A DNA stretch of 64,000 bases, from positions 1-64,000 of the forward strand of contig JAAEAF010001065.1 of NCBI GenBank assembly GCA_011037195.1, given 5' to 3'. The stretch comes from Triatoma infestans (Eukaryota > Arthropoda > Insecta > Hemiptera > Reduviidae). Positions 11,717 to 24,045 of this stretch are shown piece by piece (within the stretch, counting starts at the first letter, position 1; every line of letters starts with the position of its first letter). Under the pieces are notes generated by a model. That model saw only the letters and a program-made list of their open reading frames with translations, had not been told where the DNA came from and searched no databases. The position numbers and the translations under genes are program-made.

Positions 11717-12760
11717 TTTAAATAGCTGCCTATAAAAATAGTAGGCCTATAAATCTGGCCCCATTTATTAAAAATAGGTCTTCTTTTAGGACACAGTACA
11801 TTATTTTCTTTCTTTCTTTTTTTAAAGGTAAAATGTTATTAATATTTGTTATAAATTTTGTAACTTAAGGCTGTAAATTTAAGTTGAAGAGGGTGAAAAA
11901 TTAGTCTATTACATTAATCATAAAACTGTTTATATTTGATGTGTTTTGAAATAAATAGTTTCTTTATCTTCTAGTGTCGTAATATTATTTGGTACTTCCT
12001 TATTTCACATTTATTAGGATTAATTGTTTGCATTATACTAGAACACTAAGTATGTGTATAATGTAATAACATTGAGCAAAATAGGCGATAATAAAAGACG
12101 TCTAAATCTTATTTTTTTTAGCAGTTTAATAAGATTTTAAGTAAAGATTTGACACTCGCCTATTGGAGAAATATTTTTTCCTGTTTAACCAAATCGGGAT
12201 GGCTTTTCACTCAAACAGAACACATACAGAGCTCAGTAGAACTTGGCAGTTAGTTCATTCCAGTCAAATAAATCATTCCCTCATAATACCACCGAAGATA
12301 TGCTCTCTTACACAATTATATTTAACAAGTAATTCTGCATGATCCGTTTCTACAATCACAGACAAACTCTTGAATCCAAGGATTGAGGACATCCAGGATG
12401 TGGATTGTGCTGCTTTCAAAGCTCAAAGCGCCTTTCATCATTCTTTTTAAAACGACATTTTTGTGACGCTAATAGGTAAGCATCACTAAATTCATGAACT
12501 CCAACACTTGTTTGAAGCCCTTTTAGTTTCTCTTATTTGCACTAATTTTGGAAATTGAGTTTCTACTGAAAATACTAATTTGTATATTTTTCCTCTTCAT
12601 TTGTCTGCATGCGTACGTTATGATAAAGAAAAAAAATCGATTTATTGGAGAAAGTTCAAAACATCCAGTTGCCTATGAACACGCAAAGAAGTTGTTGATA
12701 TTTTACAATATTTTTTTCAGTTTCTCGATGATGAGAGTTCTTAATCTATAGCCACTTCTT
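11176..12760. other. Intergenic, one long (AC)n tract
   Basis: A 40-base AC tract lies at about 11671-11710 and explains the cysteine/valine-rich minus frame there. The rest is AT-rich with poly-T runs; no gene is recognised. Confidence 0.6.
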
Positions 12761-13137
12761 TCAATTCCATTTTTCTAAGAAATTTGAGGGCCTGGAAAGT
12801 TTTAGAGAGGTTACCATCTCCTCCAATAACAACTGGTTTGCACCCATGCTTCTAAGTCTTCTTCGGATAATAGCGCCTCTTTCTATCAGGAGGGTTATTG
12901 GAGTCTTCTCCAATTTAGATTTAGATTGTTGTTCAGGTGCCCCGTAAGGAAACAATTTAGCATATGATCTTATTTTGGCGCAGATTGTACATGCCTCAGA
13001 ACTTTACCGGTCGTAGGCTGCCTCACTCCTAGGAATATTTCTCCAGAATAGTGGTCTCTGGATTTTCTCCTCATTTCCAGTGCTCCTCTTGAGCACTGGC
13101 CTCGCTTTTCTCATAAAAATGCTCCGGTCTTCTGAAG
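12761..13137 (-). pseudogene. LINE C-terminal remnant (older copy)
   Basis: The minus frame from 12955 encodes LEKTPITLLIERGA, an arginine-rich stretch and a C-terminus SNFLEKWN. This follows the same layout as the C-terminus at 29.1-29.3 kb (MEETPLHLLTDCESA ... LLEFVRDLNLM). Just upstream in another frame is FLTGHLNNNLNL, equivalent to the 'LTGHCxLNxHL' motif before the zinc-binding C-terminus of RNase H-bearing non-LTR elements. At least one frameshift and the loss of the cysteines make it a pseudogene. A younger LINE tail abuts it at 13139. Confidence 0.55.
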
Positions 13138-13138
13138 G

Positions 13139-13832
13139 TTTTTTTTTTTTTGAAGGGGGGTGACAATGCACTGCGACCTTGCTGTGCCCTCTGGGTGCCG
13201 CAGGCTATTTGCCCTCAGCATCCGAGCGGATGTCCCAAATGAACATCCGCTATACAGAACCTCCATCAGGTTAAGATCCCTGAGAATCCTAATAACCTTA
13301 CGGGCTCTAGAGAGGGTATATCCCCCTCCTCCACCTGGTAGCTACCCACGTTCTTGAATCTTCTCTAAGTGACAGCCTCGCAGTCCGTTAAGAGATTTAA
13401 TAGAGTAATCTCTAACTCCCCACAGAGTCTTCATGAGCTGTCACTTTCCAAACCCAGTTTCGTCAGGTGTCCTCCTTAACAATGACCCGTGAGGAAATTC
13501 GTGAGAATGCGAAGCCTGTTCTTACTGAAACCAGTGCAGGCCTCCGATCTCCGCTGGTTATAATTTCCCAGACAGATCTTGGCCTGCCGCAAGCCGGGGA
13601 GAGAGTTCCAGAGTTGAGATAGATCTCTTTGCCTCCTCCTCCTTCCTAAGTTCTTCCAAAAGAAACTGGTCGCTGACCCGACAAAAAGGTTCCGTCCCTT
13701 TTTGAAGCGGAGTCACAGCGCCAATCTTCCCAGGGCGTCGGCCATCTCATTCCTTTCAATGCCAACATGCCCTGGCACGAAGGGGATTTTCCGAGTCATT
13801 TCTTATCCGATTGTCGTCTGCCCCATTTACCC
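13139..13832 (-). pseudogene. LINE 3' end: RNase H tail, C-terminus, poly(A)
   Basis: Read on the minus strand from 13832, the fragment begins with the last part of an RNase H domain, VPGHVGIERNEMADAL (the conserved H and final D are present). It continues through a linker, FLTGHC, LGLESDSS, LLTDCEAV and GSYQVEEGDIPSLEP, with a frameshift before the terminal DLNLMEVL. The 3' UTR has GTGCATTGTCACCCCCCTTC followed by 13 A residues (plus-strand T run 13139-13151). Length and motifs fit a 5'-truncated non-LTR insertion of the same family as 22.2 and 29.0-29.9 kb. Several frame breaks make it dead. Confidence 0.8.
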
Positions 13833-13875
13833 CAAGAGAGGTTGGATTTTACTTTTGTATCCTGTTCATTAAACA

Positions 13876-13935
13876 AGGAAAGTCGGGGTTACAGAGAGCA
13901 AGGTGTGTGAATGTTTCACACCTGACTTTTTGTCT
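13876..13935 (+). repeat. Family A 3' terminal fragment
   Basis: Carries GAGAGCAAGGTGTGTGAATG followed by TTTCACACCTGA, the terminal hairpin only. Confidence 0.65.
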
Positions 13936-14399
13936 TTTTAATTTTTAAATCTTTTATTATTTATTATAGTTTTAGATTTAAATGTAGTCTTCCTTTGTTT
14001 TTACCATTTAGTAAATGAATATTAAAATAGTGTAACGTATCGGATATTGTGTGTGGTTGTATGTGTGTTTATATGTATATATATATATGCTGGTGTGTGT
14101 TTTTTAGCGAGCAAAAGCATGTAAAGCGAATGAAAGTAATTGCTGGAGTATTATCAAACAGGTGGGTCTGAACACGCACATGTAAATAAGGCTGTACCAT
14201 GCCTACATATACATATACAGACTGTACTTACTCCACAGAGTCAAACTTGGCTATTCTATACATACATTATGTTCATTTGATTTATTCTTCTCAATGTTAT
14301 TCATTTTGTATTATAAAAGATTTATCTAAAATTAAATTATAAACAATTTTCTATTTAAAAAAAAGAAGATATTTCTTATTAGTTTCAGTTGTTGCTGTG
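13936..14399. other. AT-rich spacer, nothing recognised
   Basis: Poly-TA near 14075 and GT-rich patches; no gene. Confidence 0.5.
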
Positions 14400-14965
14400 A
14401 GGGAAAGTGTTTGCAGTCGAGTTAAAATTTCTAAATAGAGATTTTGTTGTTAATACATGTTTTGACGATTCCTGGACATCCGAGAAGTATTTCTTCGTGT
14501 CTGTCTACCTGTACACACACACACACATATATATATATATCGTAAAAAAAAAAAAAATCGCAGAAACTTCAAACTTTATATTCAATAGGAATGTATCTGT
14601 CAAAATTCTGCAACCGGAAATACAGCTTTGAATGAAAGAATTTTCAGTTCTTTACCGGAAGGATTTTCGTTTTTTTTGCGATTTTCTCGATCAGGGTTTT
14701 GTCATTTTTATTTAAAACATTTTTTGTCTGCATGTTGTTAATGAGAATTAAATATTACAGCTAACATTTCTATTAGTCTGAGTTTGAATAGAGTCGGCTG
14801 ACCGGAAGTGCACATTTCCAGAACTGGAATTCTAATTACCCGCTTTACTTCTGATGAGAGGAAGTAAAGGTAATCGTGTCAAATTTTCAATATCGCATTT
14901 TCACCGGAGATAAACGTTTTGAGGCCCTCTAAGTCCGAGTAAGTGGTTTTCAACCTGCACTCCAG
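14400..14965 (+). repeat. Two consecutive family A fragments
   Basis: First fragment: (CA)n(TA)n at 14513-14540, then CAACCGGAAATACAGC, GCGATTTTCTCGATCAGG and GACCGGAAGTGCAC (to about 14850). Second fragment: a 5' part beginning GAGAGGAAGTAAAGGTAATCG and continuing with TTTTCACCGG and TTGAGGCCCTCTAAGTCC, broken off near 14965. Confidence 0.7.
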
Positions 14966-15580
14966 TTTCAACTTCAGTGAAGTTATTCCGGATAGAAAGT
15001 GTGTGTCATGGATCAGAAAAACAAATGATAGTCGGATGGAGCTAAATCTGGACTATACATCATCTTCTTCGATTTTGAGTTTAGCCAATGTTTTGAGCAA
15101 GTACACGAATACTTGCGATTGGATTTAATTCCATAGCTTTTTGTAAGCCTCATCAACATAACATGATGGCCACTCTGAACCTGTCTTTTTCTAAGGTCGT
15201 TAAAACATCGTTTTCATTGGTTTGTAATTGTTGAAACCAACACCGGGCAGTATGCTGATCAAGAACATCTGCCCCTCCGATTTCGCAATAAGAGCACGCG
15301 TAGCTTCCACTAGTGACGTAAAATTTCTAATATATATCGTAAGACACAGTTATGGTTTTCCAAAAAAGTAAAGCTCGTAATTGAATTGACTATTTGAAGG
15401 GGACCCTTCAAGATATAGAAACACGTTACACAGTCTAAAGATTAATACAATCTGTTTGTAAACATCAGACTATGTAACATTTTAAATTTCATGGAACTAC
15501 TTTCTTTAAGAAAACGGTAATTTTTTTACTTATACTCCCATTATATCTCATTTTGGGTTAATGGATTTTGACGGAAATGT
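14966..15580. other. Intergenic, nothing recognised
   Basis: No coding frame or repeat landmark can be supported. Confidence 0.4.
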
Positions 15581-15584
15581 TCGT

Positions 15585-15750
15585 GTATAAAGCTGCGATC
15601 TTTTTTCTGTTTCCGGGCCATTTTGTTCACTCAGCATCACTTACACACACAAACACACATGCACCCCCCCTTATATCATTCGCAATTTCAATGAGTAGAC
15701 ATGATCGTAATATATTCTCTCACATCAGTAAGAGAAAGTAAAAATCTCTT
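15585..15750 (-). repeat. Family A 5'-part fragment
   Basis: Degenerate (CA)n, then GACATGATCGTAATATATTC and the end hairpin CATCAGTAAGAGAAAGTAAA. Confidence 0.6.
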
Positions 15751-17765
15751 TGTTTTGTGTATAGAGTTGTTTTATACTTTCACGAGGATTTTATGAATGG
15801 AAGTTACGAACAATTTAGAATTCATTAATCTTTATTTTGTTCTAAAATTATCTAGAGTCAAACCGTGGTTTAAACAAGGTAATTTTTCTTACATAATCAA
15901 ACAACCTACATAGAATCATATTTGCTCAATTCATTATTAAGACATTAGTAGTTCTTCAGCATCACTAATGATTCTGGCACAAATGGAAATCATAATTTTG
16001 TTTTTATGATTCAATTCGAATGATTAACAGATGCAAATTAATGGTTTGCTTATTTAAATTCTAGTTAAATACGAGTATAAACAATTCTACATATGTTTGT
16101 TGTAATTGTAGACACACTATTCATAATATAACTGGATTTAATTTAGATTTCAGTGCAATATATATGTAATGCATTAAGTTGCAGTTGCACTTACATTTTC
16201 AGTCTGAATGGGGATATAGACTGGGAGCGAGCTCTTGATTGCAACTGCTCGCTTGATACAGTGTACATCCGTTATAGCTTACTTTTACTTCATTCCTTTT
16301 TTAACCCATTTTTCTTCTTTTTTTTTATTTCATACCAATGTTGTATGAGTTCACACAACTTCTCTTAATTGCAATTAATTTCATTTTAAAATTGACAAAT
16401 TTTTCAAACTTCATGTTCCCTGCTTTACGAAATCCATCTTAATATCTGGTAAAGTCTCTAGAGTTTTAATTACCGTATCTTTAAGTAAAGTTAAGTAAAG
16501 TAAGTGACAAATTTTGTCCCCATTAATTTTGGCCAGAGAGTTAATTTGAAAATGCAATTGTTTTTGCACAAAAATTCCTTGTGACGCTAATAACATAACA
16601 TTACTTTTGATATGTGATTGGGTCCGCAGTACTGGATAAGATCTGTGATTTTATCCGTCCTAGCATGCATTCATACATACTGTGAGCAATTATTATCCAT
16701 ATGATTGATTAATATCGGTTGGCTGTGAAAAAAAAAGAAAAAAAAACGTGAATAGAAAAATAATAATATAGGAAGGCAAGAAAATGTTTCTATTAGGGAT
16801 GGTGTGTTCAACTTGATTAATAAATCTGTGTGATTTATTAAGAAATAAACTTAGACTGTATGTTGACTAAATTAACTGTGTTTTCAGAGAAATTTATTAT
16901 TTCAGAGAAATAATTAACAGTTAAAACACTCTGAGTGTATTAACTGAATTTGCTCCCAGAAAGTCTACGTTATCTATCTGTCTATTACGGAAAATATCTC
17001 TGATGCTTTCCAGCTCTGCGGAACCAACCACCAATGGCTGTGTTTTTGTACTTCTTGAAAATTAAAGAATTTATACTAGACTATAACAATACATTCATTC
17101 ATACTTGGACATTCTACACTTTACCAGAAGGCTAGGTTCATTGTTAAAAACACTGACACATTATGGCGTTACAATTTCAGATCACATGTGGCTCCTTCTA
17201 ACATAAACTTAAGGACTTCAAGAGTGTTCCTTTTTATTAGGCCATATTATTCACATTTAATCCACTTTTGATATAATTTCTGCATCATATGGTTTCATTA
17301 ATCCAGGAAATTATGTAAAATAAAATTAAACCCAATTTAACTATTAATACTTTCAATTAAATTCAAAATTGAATTTGTTAAATGGGTCTTCAAATCAAAA
17401 TAACAAAACAAAAAATTTTTGTTTTTAATAAAATTGCGCAATCAATACAACGTGCAAATATTAGTGCATAAAAATAATTAATAATATTGGTTTAATAATG
17501 AAGTAGTATTATCTAGTCATTTAATTTGCAATTCATTTGATTAAACAAACGAATAAAGTGTTTAAAAGAAATCAGTAATTTTAATAATAACTATATTTAT
17601 TTAACGAGATGTTTATGGCATTATATTTATCTTAACTTTTCTGAATGTTAACAAATACTACGGGAACTACATAATATGCGGAGAATCCAATTTTTATTGC
17701 GACTGTTAATATAAACTTCCTGGTTTTAACTTTAATGGCTTATTTATTGTTTCTAGAATGAACAT
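15751..17765. other. Intergenic, two foldback-family scraps
   Basis: No gene. A family C arm sits at about 16618-16670 (GGGTCCGCAGTACTGGATAA, then TTTTATCCGTCCTAGCATGC) and a family B arm end at about 16985-17035 (GGAAAATATCTCTGATGCTT). Confidence 0.55.
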
Positions 17766-18070
17766 TATTCTCACATTTAATTTCTCTAATTGCTGGCAAA
17801 TTTTCAAAATTGAGTTTCCACGGAAAATGTATTTTTTCCGATTCTCTGAGCATGTGAGAAGAAAATATTTCAAAAATCGTATTCAACACTAAGTTTTCCG
17901 GCCAAAATCCGGCAATCGGAAGTTGCGATTCTACTGAATAGCTTTTCAGAGTTCCGCTCCAATTACATTCTTTTAAACGTCGAATAGTAACTGCAAACGT
18001 CTTTAGGTTTGAAACATTTTTACAGGAAAATTGATTTAAGGAGGATTTCTGGAGAAACTGTGAATTAGGT
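17766..18070 (+). repeat. Degenerate family A copy
   Basis: Recognisable by GCAAATTTTCAAAATTGAG, TTTCCACGGAAAATG and GCAATCGGAAGTTGCG in the family order; no preserved ends. Confidence 0.55.
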
Positions 18071-18283
18071 TTTTCAACGGCCGTTACATTTTGCGCAGGC
18101 CTATAATGGAGGCTGTTGCCTTACAATGTGCTCGTGTACAGCTAAACTTTTAAGTCTTAAAAACCAACATTATACACCCATCACTAACATTTATATTAAT
18201 ACTGGCGCCAACTTAAACGTTTTGCAGAAATTTCAAATTTGATGAAAATTTATCGTTTGGATTATTAATTATTGGAGGAAGAG

Positions 18284-19352
18284 AAAGACCAGTGAGTATT
18301 CTTAATAAGAGAAAATGTTGCGACGTATCAAATTTCCGATATCTAGTTTGCATAGGAAATATCCGTTTTGAGGTCCCCTGAGTCCAAAAAAGTGGTTTTT
18401 AGCAAATGGTCTGTGTGTGTGTTTGTGTGTGCGTGCGTGCGTGTTCGTGTGTGTGTGTGTTTGCGCGCGCGCGCGCGCGTGTGTGTGTATGTGAACGCCA
18501 TAGCTCAAAAACGAAAAACCGTAGGAAGTAGAAATTTGATATTCCGCTTAGTATCACACTATGGGATCTGTCAGTACGTTAACAGTCAAAATTCCTCAAC
18601 CGGAAGTACCACTTTATTTGTTGTTTTTTTTTCTTTTTTGCGTTTTTCTCAAAAATGGCTACAACGATTTTCTTGAAACTTGGTATAACAACTATACATA
18701 CAAAGAGCTACAACTTTTATTTGTAACGTTTCTCTGCGAAAATTCATTTAAGGGCAGCTAAGGGGAAGGGGTGGGGTTAGGTTTTCATCTAAAGTGCTAT
18801 TTCAGTTTATTAAACAATTCTATCATCTAAATAATGTTAATTAGAATTGAATATTTTGTTGAAATTCCGAGTTTGAAAAAAATCGGGTGACAGAAGTGCA
18901 TTTACTTTACCACTTTACTAAATGAATTTTTTGACTTTTTCGCGATTTCTTCAAAAATATCTCCGACGATTTTCTTGAAACTTTTTATATAAACTAAACA
19001 TGCAATGATCTACAACTTTTATTTAAAACATTTCTCTGGGAAAATTCATTTAAGGGCACTTTTGGAGGAGAGGTGGGTTTATGTTTTCCTCTGAAGTGCT
19101 ATCATAGTTGATGATACAATTCTATCATCCAAACAAAATTAATTAGAAATAAATAGATGGCCAAAATTTCGAGTTTCCAGAGAATTAGTAAACCGGAAGT
19201 GCGCTTTTACTGGATAGTTTTTTCAGTTTTCGACGAATTCCATTTTAAACTATATAATGGTACATAAACTATAAGTTTGTAATTATAATTTTGAGAACTG
19301 GAGTAAGAGAAAGTTTGTGAGTGTTTTACACCAGATTTTTTTTGTTACAATC
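18284..19352 (+). repeat. Family A, full-length with triple module
   Basis: Runs from the 5' end (AATAAGAGAAAATGTTGCGA) through AAATATCCGTTTTGAGGTCC, CAAATGGTCTGTGTGTGTG and TCAACCGGAAGTACCAC to the 3' terminus (GAGTAAGAGAAAGTTTGTGA ... TTTTACACCAGA). A block of about 300 bases that begins at the CCGGAAGT-like site and contains TTTTCTCAAAAATGGC-type sequence, ACTTTTATTTG and GGGGTGGG repeats three times (starts near 18599, 18893 and 19194). The same architecture is found at 27.29-28.31 kb. Confidence 0.9.
18408..18490. repeat. Alternating purine-pyrimidine tract
   Basis: (GT)n with CG interruptions including GCGCGCGCGCGCGCG. It lies at the standard microsatellite position inside family A and explains the histidine/threonine and cysteine/valine frames on the two strands. 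Confidence 0.9.
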
Positions 19353-19850
19353 GATCAACCGGAAGTGTGATTTTTTACTGAATCATTTTTTTTAAGTTTT
19401 TCTTTTAAATTTTTCACCATTTTCTCGATAAATAGCATCAACAGTTTTCATTAAACTTCGTATAATATCTGAATAATGTCATACCTATCACTTCTATTTG
19501 CAAAGAATGACAGCAAATTTGATTTTTGAGGAAGACGGGGTTCTTGAGAAACAGCTCGTAAAGCTTTCCTCCAAACTATACCATGAGTACAATGTATAGT
19601 TCTATCATCTTAAATAATAATTGAGGGTGACCAAATCCGAAGAAAATTTGGTTAACCTGGAGTGTGACTTTAGAGACTTTTTTGTGATTGGAGGGGGTCG
19701 GGGTGGGATTTTCTCGAAAATGGCTACGTTGATTTTTTTTTCAACCTTGAAATGTAAATGTACAAATATCAACCAATCATTTTCGGTAAAACAGATTTTT
19801 AAAATATTCTGAGGAATTTGTGGCTTTCGATTTCAATTGTTATATCAGTT
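19353..19850 (+). repeat. Degenerate family A modules
   Basis: Further decayed copies of the ~300-bp module: TCAACCGGAAGTGTGA near 19358 and ATTTTCTCGAAAATGGCTAC near 19710. Confidence 0.55.
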
Positions 19851-20775
19851 AGTTTTATGATTTGGCGCTGACAGTGTAAACACGTTCAGTTTTTATCAGT
19901 CATGTATGCTAACCATCTCACTATATTGTTACCTATGTTCGGGCAAGTTAGTAATATATCCACGTTTTAAGTAAATTTTTAGGTTCATTTCAAAAATACA
20001 ATAAAGTCAAATTTCGTGAATTGTATATATTTTAAGTGGTTTTGATTGTATTTTCCGCCTTTTGCACTGTGCTAATCATGTTATCAAGAGATTCTGATGA
20101 TGGGGAACGCTTTGAAAATCACCATAAAATGAAACAGGCTATCACAGAAGCAAATCACGAGAGCTTTCCAGCATGGTGGATCTAACATTCAGGTAATATA
20201 AGGAGTAATAAACACTTGACGTAAATAGGACCATGTTTTGAAATTCTAGGTTTATCGTTAGTGGAGTTGAGAGGAAGGTGGCATGAGGTTGAGTCCATGT
20301 TATGTAAATATCTGTACTGTCGGTTTATCTAGCTGTGGTTACTTTCAAAATAACAATCTCAGCCGAACACAATAGCTAGTAAACCAAACTAACCACTTAT
20401 AAGGTAACCCTGACCTTTATTACTTGTTGAAGAGTTGCTGCAGGACAGAAACTCCTACTTGACGAGGTGTACAGGACAGAAAGTAGGCAGACAGGAGATG
20501 AGGCCACTGGCGTCCGACAATGTTACCTATTTTCTTTTTTTTATATACAATCTTTAATAAATAAACTCGGATGTTTTACAGGTTATCTTCTGTATATGGT
20601 AACTTCTTCCATTAGTATGTAGCGTTTGTATTTACAAAATCATTCATTCTGGTCTTAGTTTTTATTCTCCTTCCAGTTCTTGTTTGCTTTTACCGTTAGC
20701 TTTAATTTAAGTAACTTTTTTTTCTTTTCGAATATTTTTAACATAATTTTCTATCCTTCTTATGTCTTTGAACTC
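19851..20775. other. Intergenic with one family B scrap
   Basis: About 20060-20175 resembles a family B arm (TGATGATGGGGAACGCTTTG, AGGCTATCACAGAAGC, GCTTTCCAGCATGG). Nothing else recognised. Confidence 0.45.
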
Positions 20776-21475
20776 TTTTAAGGTCTATTGCTGTTACTGT
20801 AGGAAGCAAATAATGAGACGTATAAAATTTTCGAAAGGAATCTATCACCGGAAATACATGTTTTGGGTTACTGTGGCACCAAAACATTGTTTTAAACGAA
20901 TGGTTTGTGACTGTGTCTATGTCAACAGAATATATCAAAAACCAAAAGTCGCAGGAAGCTCAAACTTGGCATTATGTTTAGGTAGTACCACCGCATCAGG
21001 CACGAAGATTTCAGGCAAAACTCATCGACCGGAAGTGCGACTTCTTTTTGTTATTATATAGTTTTTCGCGGTTTTCTCGATAACGGGTCCAACGATTTTC
21101 TTTAAACGTCATTTGAACTATGCACTTACATAAATACTGATCACTTTTATTTGAAAAAAAAGTTTCCCAGGAAAATTGATTTTGGGGGGTCAGCGTTAAG
21201 CTTTCCTCTGTTAAGTACCTCTTCAGCATAATCTAAGATCCTGCCACTTAAATAATATTAATATATATTAGAAGCAAGGCTAGAAATTCCAAATTTGAAG
21301 AAAATCGGTTAACCGGAAGTAGTTTTTTTTTAATTTTCTCGAAAACGTCTATGACGATTTTTTTTAAACTTGAAATTTAAAGAAAATGTCATTGTAATGT
21401 TGCCATTTTATTGATTAAATTGTATTAATTAGATTAAGAGAAAGTCGTGTGAGTGTTTCACACCAGGCTTTTATT
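20776..21475 (+). repeat. Family A, near full-length
   Basis: Landmarks in order: CTGTAGGAAGCAAATAATGA, TCACCGGAAATACATG, a TGTGACTGTGTCTATG tract in place of (GT)n, TCGACCGGAAGTGCGAC, GTTAACCGGAAGTAG, and the 3' hairpin GAGAAAGTCGTGTGAGTG with TTTCACACCAG. Its plus and minus frames are not genes. Confidence 0.85.
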
Positions 21476-22065
21476 TGTCAATATTAAGTATTTTCTCGAA
21501 AATGAATTCAACTTGTTTAAGCATATTATTGTATACTTCATTTACTGTCAGCATCATCTAAGCAGAAAAGCAAACTGACGTTAAGGTGGTTGTTATAAAA
21601 CCTAAGATAAATATGATTTTATTATTACTTTTATGACGGTTAATAAAACATTAATTGCTCTATTTATTGTATATTCATGTGTGTGTGTGTGTGTGAAAAA
21701 TATAATTATTTGAACAGTGATAAGTATATTGGACAGATATAATAATTATTTATTTTATATGGACATATTCGTCTGTATGTTTTTCATAGAATCTCTATTT
21801 TAACATTTTTCCTTTATTGGTTGATTTAATTAATACCAGTGTCAAATTAATATTCTCAAAATCTGTTTTCACAGACAAATCTTAATATGTAACATGAAAG
21901 GCCGCTTTAAGCTAGTGCTAGTTAATTACGAGGAAATGTAGTTCGGAGGACATACATATGTTGACAAATCAGAAATTTTTGTAAAAAAGGGAGAGTCATC
22001 CGGGATTTCTTGGATCCGTTGAATTGGTACGGCTTTCCTAACTGTTGATGCTGGATAAGAAATGT
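21476..22065. other. AT-rich intergenic DNA
   Basis: Short (GT)n at about 21679-21693; no gene. Confidence 0.5.
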
Positions 22066-22660
22066 CCCTGGAAAGTAAAATTTCTCTTCAAAAGGTTCAC
22101 ACCGGAAATATACGTTTTAAGGTATCCCGAGTACGAAATTTTGTTTTTTAGAAAATGGTTTCCCCCCACCTTCTGCGTATGTGTGTACTAGCCCGCCAGG
22201 GTATTAGGATTCCTTAGGGATCTTAACCTGATAGAGGTGCTGTAGATGTTGTTCGCCTATGACATCTCATAGGGTAGTGTGGGCTAGCGTACGGCACCCA
22301 AGAGACATAGCACAATAGATCGTGTAGGTCGCAGAACATTGGGCTCCTTTACCTCCCACCCATTATATTTAATTATTACGTATATAGAGATCTGCGACCT
22401 AATATAGTAGGGAATGCGGCTTTACGGTTTTCTGGGTGTCTATGAGTTATTTTGAACTACCATCTACTGCCGTCTGAAGTTTTGCTGTCAATGGAGTCAC
22501 AATCAAATAGTCCTTCAACAAGCGTAGCCCCTCCCCCACCAAATTCCTATAAAAGCCAATTAAACATTTTTAATAAAAATTCCGGGTTACAGAAAATTTC
22601 ACAATTCCAATTATAATAGATGTAGTATGAAGAAGTCGTGTGAGTGTTTCACACCATATC
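22066..22660 (+). repeat. Family A interrupted by a LINE 3' end
   Basis: The 5' landmarks (TCACACCGGAAATATACG, CCCGAGTACGAAATT) stop near 22187. A LINE segment follows, and family A resumes with its 3' hairpin GAAGAAGTCGTGTGAGTG and TTTCACACCATA. Confidence 0.65.
22190..22345 (+). pseudogene. LINE 3' end (13-kb/29-kb family)
   Basis: Encodes the last residues GFLRDLNLIEVL with a stop at 22243-22245, corresponding to LLEFVRDLNLMVVL at 29.1 kb. The 3' UTR shares CACAATAGATCGT and GTCGCAG with the other copies. It is severely 5'-truncated and lies within a family A copy. Confidence 0.7.
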
Positions 22661-23105
22661 GTGTTCTTAAAATTTCTTCATAAACCTTACGCGAAGGACA
22701 GATTTAGAGTTAATGTCGGTATCAACAATCGGACAGACTAACGTCTGTCCAATTCATAGGTTATTATTCATATTAAACGTTTGTTTGTTTTATTGTAGCG
22801 TCATGTCGGACTTACATCATGTGTCCACTTCATATCTCTTTACTCATCCCCTGTTTGTCTTATCTACCTACGAATTAGATAAGCCCGGCTAACATGCCAG
22901 CATTTATCGCCACCCTCTATATATGGTTAAAACGTTATTATTTAAACGAGAAAATTTTTGATAGACCTATAATAAAATGTTTGTCTCATTGCAGTGCTCT
23001 CAGTTCCAATTCAAACATGGAACATGGCGGTGCCTCACATCACCGTAAAATTCAATTTATCCTGAAAAATGATTGAAATCACAGTCGGGGGTGAAATTAA
23101 AAAAA
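22661..23105. other. Intergenic, small perfect hairpin
   Basis: GGACAGACTAACGTCTGTCC (22734-22753) is an 8-bp inverted repeat with a 4-base loop. No gene is recognised. Confidence 0.4.
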
Positions 23106-23107
23106 AA

Positions 23108-24045
23108 AAATCTGGTGTGAATGACTCAACCACTTTCACTCCAATTAATACGATTTCATTAAAACAAAATTCTTTTAAGAATTTAAAAGTTCTTATCAAA
23201 ACGTATCAAAACGTTTAGAAGGTTTAGCCATAAAAAAAGATGTGGGCGCTCTCTGTCTCAAGACCATGTACCGTCAGTTTAAATTTAAACGTAACTAAGA
23301 GGCCGCCAAAACCCCTTGAAAATATAAGTGTAAATATATATATATATTTTTTTTGACAAATTGATGCGTTTTTATCTGTGCAGTTAGCATTCGAAGTTTA
23401 AACAAAATTATTGTAGCCATTGTCGAGAAAATTCCACGGGAGCTCATAAGCCTAATCTGTAAAGTCGCACTTCCGGTTAACCAATTTATTTCAATCGTAG
23501 AATTCGTAATACTTCTAATGTATATCAATATAATTGCATAGGTATTAAAACCATACTGTACTAAAGTGGTACTTCAGAGGAAAGCTTAACGCAACTGTTC
23601 CCCTAGGACCTCCAAAATTTTCCCGGGAGAATGTTTCAAATAAAAGTGTTAGATATTTAGGTTTATCAGTGCACCAAGTTTAAAGAAAACCGTTAAAGCC
23701 GTTTTCGCGAAAATCGCAAAAACTGGAAAAAAAAAAAAACAACATTCAGTAAAGTAGCATTTCTGTTTGATGGTTTTGCCCGATACCTTCGGGTCTGTGA
23801 TGTACGGTGGTAGTACCTAAAAGGAATACTAATTTATGGCTCCGGCTTTGAGATATTCTGTTAAAACACACACACACACACACACACACACCATTCACAA
23901 AAAACATTTTTTTTTTGTACTCGGGGAGCTCAAAACACGTGTTTCTAGTGAAAACTCAATTTGGAAAATTTGTCACGATCACAATAGTTCCTCTTACTAG
24001 ACAATTACTTGCTTTTCTTACTCTAAAAGAAGTATTTTCGATTTT
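23108..24045 (-). repeat. Family A, near full-length
   Basis: Opens with ATCTGGTGTGAATGACTC, carries CGCACTTCCGGTTAACC near 23466 and a (CA)n tract at about 23868-23890, and closes with CACGATCACAATAGTTCC and a CTTAC/GTAAG-type end. Poly-A runs interrupt it. Confidence 0.8.

Noticed and set aside
18284..19352. Family A as a Helitron
   Set aside because: The reverse orientation starts with TCTGG and a hairpin is present, but no CTRR terminus, no A-T insertion preference and no Rep/helicase relative can be shown from this window. Left unclassified.
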